The notes below the pieces were generated by a model. It saw only the letters and a program-made list of their open reading frames with translations, made no database searches and was not told the DNA's origin. Shown piece after piece: positions 22,853 to 34,022 of a DNA stretch of 64,000 nt. Origin of the DNA: Cyrtodaria siliqua (Eukaryota > Mollusca > Bivalvia > Adapedonta > Hiatellidae); NCBI GenBank assembly GCA_037043455.1, contig JAWPHD010010370.1, forward strand, positions 30,375-94,374. Direction: 5' to 3'. The position numbers and the translations under genes were made by a program. The number at the start of each line of letters is the position of its first letter. Position 1 is the first letter of the stretch.

Positions 22853-23141
22853 TCTTGGTTAATTGGGTTGTTAGGTTAATTGGGTTGTTAAAGTATTGAG
22901 TGAAAAAAAATGAGACAAAATACAAAATAAAATATTTGCCCTAATTATCTACCATATGTTTTTGAGCATGTAATAAGAACCCCACATGTTTAATATGTTT
23001 TTATTGTCTACCTAAAAAATATCTACCTACTACTTATGAAATGCTGGTTCAGGAAACAGCAAACAAAATGGTTTATTAAGGATAACCTTTTTAAACACTT
23101 TTGCTGATGAGTTTTGCGAGATGATTTTTCACATCTAACCA

Positions 23142-23467
23142 AGGGGCTGGCGTGGCGCAGTCGGTAGCGCGGCGGATTTGTAACCGGAGGCCCCGGGTTC
23201 AATCCTCCGTGGTGCCACTGAGTTCCGTCGGTGTGTTCTTAGGCAAGACACTTTACCTTAGCCTCGTCCGTCGGATGGGGACGTAAACCGGGCGGTCCCG
23301 TGTATCGGTCTATCCTCCGAGCACGTTGAAGAACCATAGGAATCTATTCGATAATAAGAGTAGGGCAGGTTCCCGGATTCCTATGTATCCTTCCCCTCTC
23401 TCTGGGGCGGCTCTAAATAACCTATACTGTGTTGATGAGCCGTTAAACAACATTCAATTCAATTCAA
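23142..23467 (+). mobile_element. tRNA-derived SINE with 14-bp TSD
   Basis: The head GGCTGGCGTGGCGCAGTCGG has an A-box (TGGCGCAGTCGG, 23153-23164) and a near-consensus B-box (GGTTCAATCCT, 23196-23206). A body (GGCAAGACACTTTACC) follows, and the 3' tail is TTAAACAACATTC plus AATTC repeats. It is flanked by the perfect duplication TTCACATCTAACCA (23128-23141 and 23468-23481). Diverged minus-strand copies are at 24655-24935 and about 52685-52905. The 3' end resembles that of the LINE at 6882-7755, its possible mobilising partner. Confidence 0.88.
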
Positions 23468-23522
23468 TTCACATCTAACCATTGAAAGCATGCCTTAATG
23501 TGACGTCATTGACGTGAAGTTA

Positions 23523-24470
23523 TTATGCTCCCCGAAATATATTGTCGTCATGTACGTCCTTATGTCTATCTGTCCCGTTTTCTTGTCTGCTTAAAGGGGT
23601 TGATGAACCATTTTCAAACAATATTTATTCAAAAGGGCTCTGAAAAACTTGAAAAAGGTTGATTGATAGAATTATCAAAATACTTTGAAAAATAAATGAG
23701 ATATGACCAATTGAAAATTGTCGGAAAAACTCAGATTTGTTTTTATTCCTAATAATAAATCACCACAGATGTGCACACACGTTTAATCGGTCCTGCCTTG
23801 AGTAACTCGGAGTGTTTGATCACTCTGAGTGACTTGACAATGGCATACTTGGAATCCAAACATCGACTTCGCGTACATTTGCGCAGCACTCAATATCTCC
23901 AAACTCGGCAAATCGAGTAAATTGGGTTTGCTTGAGCTGTACTTTACGCCGAGAGCTTTTCGCATTGCTGATTGCCACTCCGAGTAGTTTTATCATCATC
24001 ACTCCGCGTGAAAGAGTAAAGTGTGGGGTTCGCGTGAGCTGTACTGTATGTTTTTCATCCAATTTTCATAAAACTTCACAGGAAGTGTCAGTATGATGTC
24101 TAGTAACACAATTGTCAGGATATTCCAGTTGAATGATTTTTAGCGGAGTTACGGGACTTTGAATTTTTTCAATTCTAAAGCTTGTCCACTCAACTCTTCC
24201 TATGTTTTTTCCTCTAATTTTTCACGAAACTTCACTTAAAATATCAGTATGATGCCTAGTAGTGCATATTGTCAGGACGTTCCGGTTGAATGATTTTTGG
24301 CGGAATTACAGGACACTAAAGTTTTTCAATTCTAAAGCTTGTCCGCTCACCTTTGAAGTTTTTCATCTGATAACCATGAAACTTTATAGGAAGCATCAGT
24401 ATTATTTCTAGTAATATTTCACATGAGTACCTTTATTCGGGGAGCATCCATCGGGTCTACCGATTTCTTG
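23523..24470 (+). mobile_element. Helentron-like tandem-core element, GCTCCCCGAA family
   Basis: The 5' sub-terminal ATGCTCCCCGAA is mirrored by TTCGGGGAGCAT at 24435-24446. A hairpin ATCGG-GTCTA-CCGAT follows, then TTCTTG-TT at 24465-24472. Core units of about 165 bp (24045-24400) contain ACTTCACAGGAAG and TCAATTCTAAAGCTTGTCC. Part of the 5' half (about 23594-24044) looks like another inserted sequence. No protein is encoded. Confidence 0.6.
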
Positions 24471-24654
24471 TTTAAATACCGTTAGTGTATTGTGATATAT
24501 TTTTGTCATGTGTTTATTACACTCTCAGAAGCCATTTTTTGTGATAAATTGCGACATGCCCTATCTGTAGTATGATTCATTTCAATACTTTCTTTCAATT
24601 TTATCAAATAAGTGGATCAAAATAACCCCCATCTGATTGAATGTTTTGTTCAAA

Positions 24655-24935
24655 CTGAATTGAATGGTTGTTTAACAGGTTATCAACACATTATCTAAGG
24701 TTCAGGTGAGCTGTTGCAGACAGAGGAAGGATACATTCTTATAGGAATCCGGGAACCATGCCCTACTCTTACTATCAAATAAATTACTATGGTTCTTTAA
24801 CGTGCTCAGATAAGCTGATTAAGCCCTCATTGGATAGACGAGGCTAAGGGAAGACACACTGAAGAACCCAGTTGCGTTGATGAGGGTTGAACCCGGGATC
24901 TACTGATTCAGAGCCTACCAACCACTATGGCCGCC
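24655..24935 (-). mobile_element. tRNA-derived SINE, diverged copy
   Basis: Reverse complement of the 23142 SINE: the tail GAATTGAATGGTTGTTTAAC is on the left, the B-box region GGGTTGAACCCGGGATC near 24883-24899. Possible 9-bp flanking duplication TTGTTCAAA (24646-24654 and 24936-24944). Confidence 0.75.
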
Positions 24936-24944
24936 TTGTTCAAA

Positions 24945-26728
24945 TTGATCAATCTTTTCTAAATCAAAGGAAACTTATATCAGTTGTATTATCTTTAATT
25001 GCATTATCCTCACAGTGTCAACAATCTGACGACACTCAAATACCCTCAGCAAGTGTGATTGACTTTGATTTTTTTTCTTTCTTAGAGTCTTTTAGCTTGT
25101 AGATTGACTTTGATTTCATAATTTGTAATAACCATATGTATTAAGTCAGCTTGACATGATTTCCGATTATCAAATATTTATTCTTTTATGATTTCGCATT
25201 TGAGTAGATTAAAATAAAGCTGTGGATCAAGGTTAATCGTATGTTGGTAGTGCGCACACAATAGGTTCCCATTTTTGAATTTCTTTCTTTTATTGATTAT
25301 TTTGAATTTCTTTCTTTTATTGATCAAGCATTATAAATATATTGACTTATGTTTTATACTCCTGCAATATGCATTGTATCAAAGTGCATGGTGGTCACTT
25401 GCAAATTTTACAAAATAAAAGTTACATTATAACAGTAGCACAGCCAGAGCACTCAATTGGCTGTTTTTGAGGCCGAATTTTAGCCCTCACCTAAAAGCAT
25501 ATATTTTCCCCCTTATTCTGTTAAAATTTCCCCTCTAAAAAAAGGGAAAAAATATTTTTGTGGGGATAGGGAATTTTGACAACAGTTTAGGAAGAAACCC
25601 CTACTTTTGCCATTCAGAATGTTGCCCTTTATTGGTACCACTTATGTAAGGGGGAAAAAAACACTGATTTGTTTTTCTTAGAAATTCTTCTTGAGGGCCC
25701 TGGCCACAGTCCCCTAAAAGATAGCTAGTGCCCTAAGCAAAGCAAAACAGTAAGTTCATTAACTTACTGTTCTTCACGGTTCAACATGTTTCCAATCTTT
25801 CTTGAATGTCATGTGAGTTCAAATAATATTCAGCTTAGATATGTATACCTAATATTAAAACCTTTTTGAGTCACAGATGATATAGTAAAGTTGGGGATCT
25901 TTATTATATTGATATATTGCTTTAACCTTATCCAACAGTGAAATAAGAATGTATCTTATAATCTTAGACTAAGCTGGTCTTTGAAAGTGATATTTGCATT
26001 GATTTTTATCAGTCATATATTCATACTTGGAATGAAAAAATATTATTCTGGCTTTCAATAATTAGATAAATGTCTTCCCTCTCCCATTATCTGCGTCTGA
26101 ATGGGACGTATTCATATGTTGGTTTCAAAATCCAGAAACCTAAGATAAATTATGCATTTCTTAAAAGCAATCTTTAGCTACAGAAAATTTACATATTATT
26201 AGATGTGTACTTGATCCTTGAGATTCAGTCATTCTTTAAGAAAAAGCAATTTATCACATGACTTTAGTTAGTGTTGTTGAAGATCAAGCCATTTCATACT
26301 TTTGGTATTAAACACGTTACATATCATTTTGTTGGATTTTCATTGGTTGGCTATTTGCATTGGTTATGATTTATTGGGCAGGTAAATCACACTTTTATTT
26401 ATTGAACATTTGTAGAATACTGCATGTTGACTATAGAATTCCTAATTAACTGTAAATATCCGCATCTGCCTCCTACGTTGCTCTTATTTCATACCACAAC
26501 CATGGTGGTCATAATTCCTAACAGTAAAAAAAAATGAAGTGGGCTGTGTGTTTTTACCCCACCACCCGCATTTTACATTTTTTTATCACATTTTCCATTG
26601 GAAACACAGGTTATTAGATTGTTGAGTGTTGTTTGGCGGCGGGCGGAAAGCGCAAACTTATGGTGAAGAAGTTTGTGTTTCTTCAAAACATCACAACATC
26701 ATACCATCCAGCAGACATATTTGATAGC
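24945..26728. other. Region without a recognised gene
   Basis: No exon supported. A two-unit 27-bp direct repeat (TTGAATTTCTTTCTTTTATTG) lies at about 25275-25324. At 25460-25690 there is a stretch rich in TTCCCC and AAAAA runs that resembles decayed CAGGG-type MITE interior. Confidence 0.4.
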
Positions 26729-27122
26729 CCCGTTTGGTCACGGGGCAAAGAATAGGGCCACTGCAGATCCCTTTGGAGGGGTAGGCAGAGGGGTAGAATC
26801 CCCCCAAATTCATGTTCATTTTATCATTTTTTGTTCATGTTCATTAAAGGTCTTCATCATGATCCCTGCATTGTTTCAGGTGCTATCTCGCTCGCATCAA
26901 AAGAGCAGTGGCAGAAAACAATAAACGTGACTCCAGTGTAAATGGAGTTTCTATGATAGAATTTGCAGCACCTCTGCAGTTCAGGGTGAGAAGGTTCTAG
27001 GCCCATTTTCCATATTTTATCTCGATGTACATGGAAGTTGAGCCTGGCATGTTCATGCCTGTTAGGCGCCATATAGCCTTTTCATGTGTTGGTGCACCTT
27101 AAAACCCAATTCAATTCAATTC
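26729..27122 (+). repeat. Dispersed retroposon-like repeat, copy 1
   Basis: Begins near GCCCCGTTTGGTCACGGGGC (a hairpin) and ends with AAAACCC plus AATTC repeats. A second copy at 35225-35625 is the same length and nearly the same sequence, on the same strand. Both keep a 71-codon minus-strand frame (MAP-RHEHARL...), but that can follow from recent shared ancestry. The SINE-like tail suggests retroposition. Confidence 0.65.
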
Positions 27123-27361
27123 AAGATCACATTTGGTTGAAAAGGTCAAATTTGTCCGCATTTCTCCAACTGAATACCATCCAACAGATTGAGGTGATAT
27201 TTGCACAAATGTTATATACATGTATGATCATTAGCTATTCAACAATACTAATGTTTCAATGACCTTGACCTTCAGTTCAAGGTCGCAGGTATTTTGTTGA
27301 TAATCAGTTTTGTGAAATTACCACGTTCCTTTAAAATGTTTTAGAAGTACGGTAGTCGGTC

Positions 27362-27949
27362 AGGGAACTTTTGAAAAACCGTCAGCTTAAATGGTGATGA
27401 TGTTTCATCATAAACACTTATTCTCATGGTCATTATTTTCCATCATCTTTTATTCTTCATTCATCAAAAATAATTTAGGTTACGATTTATCGTCACATAG
27501 TATAATCTTGCAACTGTTCAATGTGAGGTTTTCCATCACCCAGTTTGAAACAAGAAAAAAACTGTCAACTTGATCAAAGTGAAACACTTCATTCCTGTCG
27601 CGAAGTGCATACTTTGATATATTCAAGTCAAAGCTAAATTCTTCTATCTATTTTTAGAAAATGTTATAACATTCATCAAACAGAATTCCATAAAATTTGG
27701 ATGATATGCAGTAACACAGTCACAGTCATTAGTCCGAGTCCTATAGCATCTACACCTTCTGCACCGATTTCTGCCATTTGTCTCGAAAATCAACCTGTGT
27801 GTGGTCCGGATAAACCAACATACCAACAGGTAACAATATAGGGATGTGAAATAGATTGGACTTGTCACATGGTAGGAGTTCTGTATTTAATTATGATGTG
27901 ATGAAACATCATCACCATTTAAGGTGATGATTTTTCAAAAGTTCCCTGA
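27362..27949. mobile_element. TIR element, AGGGAACTTTTGAAAAA ends
   Basis: About 50 bp at 27362-27413 and 27897-27949 are inverted repeats (AGGGAACTTTTGAAAAA..., with GGTGATGATGTTTCATCA inside). The interior is non-coding. The right end served as the target of the LINE copy inserted next to it. Confidence 0.65.
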
Positions 27950-28445
27950 ATGAATGGTGTTGTACGGCGCGTCGACACATAAATAGGTCATATTATGCGC
28001 AAAAACTGATGAAAGATGAAGAGAGGAAGAAATGAAGGATTAATTAAAAATTAATGTAAATATATAAAGGTAAAACTATTTACAAATAAGAGATGATATG
28101 GTAGTAATATAAACTATATGAAAATCAACAAATGCCCAAAAACGGGTATATAAAGAAGTAAATATATACAAGAATATATTATAATGATTTGTGTAGTCTG
28201 ATTTCCTAAAAAAGGAAATCTAAAATAAGACTAAAATCTATAGTATTAAATAACTCGGTCATAGAATTAGCATTGTAGTACCTTTGATGCATAGGCAGGG
28301 TATACATTCTGGTAATTGCTCACCTTGCATTAAATTTGAATGAGTATATCTTGTATGCCCTGTCCTGCACCGGGCTAGGACAACTTCCTCTGGACGAATA
28401 GGTCTACTAGAAGAACACCATTCTTTGAGTAACGGTTTAATTGAA
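27950..28445 (-). mobile_element. 5'-truncated LINE, copy 2, with 14-bp TSD
   Basis: The minus-strand frame at about 28280-28445 matches copy 1 (IKPLLKEWCSSSRPIRPEEV, LARCRTGHTRYTHS, LQGEQLPECIPC), then shifts frame. The 3' end at 27950 carries the ATTC-type tail in reverse. Perfect flanking duplication CAAAAGTTCCCTGA (27936-27949 and 28446-28459). Strongly 5' truncated and not functional. Confidence 0.88.
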
Positions 28446-28700
28446 CAAAAGTTCCCTGACGTAGTGTAAGATATAAAGTAGGTCAACTATAGAATGTTCA
28501 GAAAACGTAAATAAATAGAAATCTCAAATGACCGTTCTTTTTTAGTCATGACTGGAAACTCAGAACATTGAGTTCTGTAATTAATGGCACCAATACAATT
28601 GAAGAACTGCAACAGAACTGCTGCTACAAACTATACCAGATTCTCACACAACCCTGCTCATGATAATTATATTAAGACACAATGTTCTTTGCTATATATC

Positions 28701-30186
28701 ATTATGGCTCCCCCACACAAAGTGTGGTAGGGGAGCCATATTGATTTTGTGCTTTCTGTCTGTTTCTTTCTCTGTCTGTTTCTCTGTCTGTGTCACAAAC
28801 GATGTCCGATCAATAACTAGAGAATGGTTGGACCTAGGGTCCTCAAACTTGGAAGGATGGTTGGTCATGACAAGTAGATGACCCCTATTGATTTTGGGGT
28901 CACTAGGTCAAAGGTCAAGGCTGTAGGTCTGTCTGTGTCACAAACGATGTCCGATCAATAACTAGAGAACGGTTGGACCTAGGGTCCTCAAACTTGGAAG
29001 GGTGGTTGGTCATGACAAGTAGATGACCCCTATTGATTTTGGGGTCACAAGATCAAAGGTCAAGGTCGTGGTGACATTGACTATCAAAACGATGTCCGAT
29101 CAATAACTACAGAACGGTTGGACCTCGGGTCCTCAAACTTGGAAGGATGGTTGGTCATGACAAGTAGATGACCCCTATTGATTTTGGGGTCACTAGGTCA
29201 AAGGTCAAGGCTGTAGGTCTGTCTGTGTCACAAACAATGTCCGATCAATAACTAGAGAACGGTTGGACCTAGGGTCCTCAAACTTGGAAGGATGGTTGGT
29301 CATGACAAGTAGATGACTCCTATGGATTTTGGGGTCACTAGGTCAAAGGTCAAGGTCGTGGTGACATTGACTATCAAAACGATGTCCGATCAATAGCTAC
29401 AGAACGGTTGGACCTTGGGTCCTCAAACTTGGAAGGATGGTTGGTCATGACTAGTAGATGACCCCTATTGATTTTAGGGTCACTAGGTCAAAGGTCAAGG
29501 TCGCGGTGACATTGACTATCAAAACGATGTCCGATCAATAACTACAGAATGGTTGCACATAGGGTCCTCAAACTTGGAACGATGGTTGTCATGACAAGTA
29601 GAGGGGTCACTAGGTCAAAGGTCAAGGTCGTGGTGACCTTGACTATCAAAACGATGTCCGATCAATAACTACAGAACGGTTGGACCTTGGGTCCTCAAAC
29701 TTGGAAGGATGGTTGGTCATGACAAGTAGAGGGGTCACTAGGTCAAAGGTCAAGGTCGCGGTGACCTTGACTATCAAAACGATGTCCGATCAATAACTAG
29801 AGAACGGTTGGACCTAGGGTCCTCAAACTTGGAACGATGGTTGGTCATGACAAGTAGATGACCCCTATGGTCAAAGGTCAAGGTCGTGGTGACCTTGACG
29901 ATCAATAACTAAAGAACGGTTGGACATAGGGTCCTCAAACTTGGAACGATTGTTGGTTATGACAAGTAGATAACCCCTATTAATTTTCGGGTCACTAGGT
30001 CAACAAAATAAAAGGTCATCTTGGTCACTACGTCAGTCACAATGGAGTTTTGCGAGTCATTTCAGAGTGAGTCAAAGGTCAATGTCACAGGGATATTAAA
30101 TATCAAAACGATCTCTGATCAATAGAGAACGGCGGGCGAATGGGGGAGCCATACGTTTTTGTCCCATGGACAACAACAATTTCTAG
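28701..30186 (+). mobile_element. Helentron-like tandem-core array, ATGGCTCCCCCA family
   Basis: The 5' ATGGCTCCCCCACAC and a hairpin are mirrored by TGGGGGAGCCATA at 30141-30153. A second hairpin TTGTCC-CAT-GGACAA (30159-30173) follows, then TTTCTAG-TT ending at 30188. Core units repeat GATGTCCGATCAATAACTA at 28801, 28946, 29091, 29236, 29381 and 29526 (exact 145-bp period), then at 127-128 bp where a block is lost, then decay. Most units carry AGGTCAAAGGTCAAGG. Non-coding. Confidence 0.68.
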
Positions 30187-30618
30187 TTTTGTTCTACTAG
30201 AATACAATGACTTTATTTGTCATTGTGTTAAAGTACCATCATCTGTTTCAGGATGTTCCTGATCATGTCTGAGATTTCATGAAAATATATGTTCCCTGGA
30301 ACACAATCCTGTAACCATGACTATCTGTATTGATTTTGTGGATGTAACCTATCACCTTATTGTGGTACCAGTATTATTAAAACAGAAATTTTATACTCAA
30401 CTACCACAGTTTGTAGCAGCACGATAATCAATTTTCAAACAGCTTTCCTGCAATGGTTCCTCGTTAGATTCTTAAAATAATTCATCAATGAATATTTGCC
30501 ATATTGTCGGCATAATTTCTTGTGTCTAGCCATTCAAACAACACTAGGAGTTCAATGTCTTCTATGAACATGGAGAGACTACAGTCTGCTCGATAGTGTG
30601 CCCGAGTGTCTGTGACCC

Positions 30619-30972
30619 CAGGGTTTTTTTTTTGGCTGTTTTTATAGCCGAAATTCGGTCATATTCCCAATGTCAAAACATTTTTTTTTCCCCCAATTTA
30701 GAGGAAAAAATTCCCAATTTCAAAACCCCCAAAAAAAGTTGTTTTTTTAAGTGTGCCAATCCAATGATTGGTGTTCAAAAGCTTATAAATGCTTCTGTTT
30801 ATCTTGGTGTACTAAGTATTAAAGATATAATTATGAAAGGAATGCTTTACTTTATATTTTTCCGAATTTTATTAAAAATCGCGCTAAAATTCCCAATTTT
30901 ATGAAAAATCACGCTAAAATTCCCAATTCCAGGGGTACGGGTCATGTTCCCAAAATCATGAAAAAAAACCTG
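30619..30972. mobile_element. CAGGG-type MITE with 5-bp TSD
   Basis: Ends CAGGGTTTTTTTT and AAAAAAAACCTG, flanked by GACCC at 30614-30618 and 30973-30977. The interior has repeated TTCCCAATTT motifs. The plus-strand 102-codon frame through it is low-complexity and not conserved. Confidence 0.65.
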
Positions 30973-30977
30973 GACCC

Positions 30978-31407
30978 ATAGAAGACGAGTAGGCCACAGC
31001 ATTTCACAATGGGGAACCAGGTGACATTTTGATTATGTTCACCACAAAAGTTATAACAAAGCGATTCAGTAGGTTTTTATTACTTGCTTAATATTTAAAG
31101 AAATTTGTTCAACTGAAGTGCATATTATACCCCAACAAAATGAGTTCCTTTGCTGCAAAAGGTTATTGGATTCAACAAGTATTTTCCAAAATGTACATGG
31201 GCATAAACTTTGGCAGAGCCTTTTACGATGGAGGAAAGGACTTTAGTTGAACAAAATTCGCTAAATATTAAGAGTTACGAAGCAAAAACATACCTGAATC
31301 TAGTTCTTTGTTAATAACTGTTAATAATTGTTTTGTCAGGAACCCGATCAAAAAGTCACGTGGTTTCTCCACTTTGCATTTCCAACAATACTGAAAGTTA
31401 ACAGACC
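30978..31407. other. Region without a recognised gene
   Basis: Nothing supported. Confidence 0.4.
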
Positions 31408-31590
31408 ATGGATAGTTTGTTTGTATGGTGTTTTACGTCATTTTTCAACACATGTAAGGTTATATATGATGGTCGATTTTTTGTGGTGGAGGCAGACCAC
31501 CCACTTTTCCTGGGTATAACCAGTAAGAATCGACACTTCCTCACTTACAAGTCAAGCTCCCAGTGGGATTCAAACCCGAGACCACAGATA
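31408..31590 (-). mobile_element. SINE, GACGTAAAACACC family, minus copy
   Basis: Reverse complement of the family order: the tail TTTGTTTGTATGGTGTTTTA is on the left, then the GTCGATTTTTTGTGGTGGAGG body and a head with GGGATTCAAACCCGAG, a B-box-like sequence. It forms an inverted pair with the next copy. Confidence 0.65.
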
Positions 31591-31649
31591 GACTGACCAT
31601 TGAAGATATACATGTACACATGTAAAGATGTTCACATATTGATACAGAG

Positions 31650-31850
31650 TAAACCAAATCTAAGACCGAGTTTGAATCCTGCTGGAAGCTCAACTTGTAA
31701 GTGTAAACGTGTCGATTCTTACGGATGGCGGGAGGTATACAGTATCCAGGAAAAAGTGGGTGGTCTGCCTCCACAATATAAAAATCGACCGTCATGTATA
31801 GCCTAAAATGTGCTGAAATGACGTAAAACACTATTCAAACAAAAGTTAAT
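31650..31850 (+). mobile_element. SINE, GACGTAAAACACC family, plus copy
   Basis: The head is GAGTTTGAATCCTGCTGG, then GTCGATTCTTACGGATGGCG, GTGGGTGGTCTGCCTCCAC and TGACGTAAAACACTATTCAA. Same family as the minus copy 60 bases upstream. Overlapping open frames on both strands are shadows of the repeat. Confidence 0.7.
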
Positions 31851-32446
31851 TTAAACAACCCACTTTTTAACTTGCACAACTTCAGTTTTTACCAACAGTG
31901 AAAGCATAAATAAATAATCCCATTAATTGGAGAGCTAATTCAATTTTGTTCTCAATTTTGTTCTCACATGGATTTCCTTTGATGTCATTTTGTGAAAATT
32001 TATAACTGCAGGCTGAAATTTGTGATGGTATATGCAATATTTTATAGCTTCCATATGTTTATGGATAACTGGAATTTTACAAAGTTTGTTATAAAATGCA
32101 TTTACAGTAATTCATATTGAGCATTTAAATGCATATTTTATGTTACAGATAATTAAGCTAATAAATATTGATTTCTTTGTGTGGTTGAAAGATTATTGAT
32201 TGATGGTCATTATATTGTGACATGATATATTGGTCCATGTGTCTACATCCATCCTAAACTCCAGAAAAAAATAACCTGTCCTGTATGTTTTGTTAGTGAT
32301 CCTTTGTTTTGAATCGGAACAGTTCACTGGTCAGTTAATTAATGGCGTATTGAATAGTGATAGTTTGAATGTCTGTTATGTTGTGATAAGTGCACATTTT
32401 TGCATCAATAAATGACTAGATTTTATTAAAACAACTAAGCTTATTC
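31851..32446. other. Region without a recognised gene
   Basis: AT-rich. Nothing supported. Confidence 0.4.
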
Positions 32447-33420
32447 AAACTAGAAGCCAAGGATGTTCCACGGAATACTTGTGTCAACTGCCGTGCTCCT
32501 ATTTCACCATATACAATCTAACTATAAAGTTTGAAGACACTGGGTGCAATCCTTCATGAATTAAGGAGCTTTTTTATTTTTAAAGAGTTAAAGGTTATGA
32601 AATGGGGCATACATCTAAAATCTGCTTTGGATAATTGATAAGGAAGAACTGTATAAAGTTTCATGATCACAGGTCAATATTTTGCCAGGTTATGAGCTAG
32701 GTTAGGTTGCAGGTTAAAGTTTTATGAAATGGGGCCATTACTCTGCCAAAATGAAAATCAGAGTTAGTGGACATGTGTTATGACATTCCTTCAGTTAAGA
32801 CGAATATGTGTATGTGTGTGAAGTTGCATGAACATACATTTAGGTCAAATACTTTTCAAGTTATGGCCAGTTATGAGCTTAGTTAGGTTTTATGAAAAGG
32901 GACATAACTATGCTGAAATGAAAGTCAGAGTTATTGGTCATAACATTATTCTGTGTGGAAAGATGAATGTGTGCGAAGTTTCATGAACATGGGTCAAATA
33001 CTTCTTAAGTTATGGCCAGTTATGAGCTTGGTTAGGTTGCTGGTTAAAGTTTTATGAAAGAGGGCATAACTCTGTCAAAATGAATTGGTCACGGGTAACA
33101 ATATTCTGTGTGGTAAGATGAATATAATGTGTTAAGTTTCATGAACATAGGTAAAATACTTCTTAAGTTGTCCATTTATGAGCTTAGTTAGGTTGCAAGT
33201 TCAAGTTTTATGAAAGGGGCATACCTCTGTCAAAATGAAAGTCAGAGTCATTCTGTGTGGTAAGATGAATATATGTGTGAAGTTTCATGGACATAGGTCA
33301 AAGACTTTTCAAGTTATGGCCAAAGTTAGGTTGCAGGTTAAAGTGTGATGGACGACAACGGATGACAGATGACAGACAAAGTGATCCCTACTGCCTGCCA
33401 TGCTATGCAGGCGACACAAT
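32447..33420 (-). mobile_element. Tandem-core element, TGTGTCTCCTGC family, copy 2
   Basis: In reverse orientation the start at about 33420 reads ATTGTGTCGCCTGCATAGCA, matching 10641. The plus strand shows about five core units of ~130-150 bp (GAAGTTTCATGAACATAGGT, CTTAAGTTATGGCCAGTTAT, GGTTGCAGGTTAAAGTTTTA). On the minus strand the far end has TTCC-GT-GGAA and then CTTCTAG-TTT (about 32445-32475), the CTAG-TT end seen in other families. Confidence 0.55.
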
Positions 33421-33490
33421 AAAAATAATATTGTATTGCTTGCGATGTTCACCCTTAAAAATAATATTGTATTGTTTGCAATGTTCACCT
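33421..33490. repeat. 37-bp direct repeat x 2
   Basis: AAAAATAATATTGTATTGCT and AAAAATAATATTGTATTGTT open two adjacent units ending in ATGTTCACC. Confidence 0.7.
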
Positions 33491-33504
33491 TAATGTTTGC
33501 ATTA

Positions 33505-33790
33505 CGCCAAAAAAAAAATAGGTGCGTTTCCTATAGCATGCTCTAAAAAATTAGGGTCGGTAGGTTTTCTTTTTTTTTTTTGGAGCATTATATTGTGAGA
33601 TTCTACATGTATTTATCTCATAAACCCCATACAAGTTGATGATACAACTGAAAGTTTCTCTGTGATGTCAGTTTACCTCGATATATTGTGATAAATCATT
33701 GTTCAGAACAAATTTTTTTTTTTTTTTTCATAAAAAGTTTTAGGGTCGGTCGGGCCACCAGAAACACATTTTTATTTATTTTTTGGCCTT
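33505..33790 (-). mobile_element. MITE of the AGGCC / ACCGACCCTA family
   Basis: Inverted ends: CGCCAAAAAAAAAATAGGTG with GCGTTTCC on the left and GGAAACACA-type sequence mirrored before TTTTGGCC on the right. TTAGGGTCGG motifs lie next to both ends. Same design as 36218-36540 and the 6382-9881 composite. Confidence 0.55.
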
Positions 33791-33947
33791 GCTAAAACTC
33801 GATAATTACAGATATATGTTGTGTTTTTTTCAATATTAAAACAGATCAAAAATAAAATGTGATTGAATAGTTATGTTGTAATTGAAGAGGAAATTATATA
33901 TATAAAGTCTGTTGACTGAAGACATTATTTAAGAAATAATAAATATA

Positions 33948-34022
33948 TACCTGTGTTTTATCGGTGAATAAAACACAGTAAGGACTGTGTTTTATTCACC
34001 GATAAAATACAGGTAGGTATTT
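33948..34022. repeat. Near-perfect palindrome, ~35-bp arms
   Basis: CTGTGTTTTATCGGTGAATA is mirrored after a 4-base AAGG spacer by TATTCACCGATAAAATACAG. The arms extend outward through ATAATAAATA. The DNA or its transcript could form a long hairpin. No partner element end was recognised. Confidence 0.75.
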
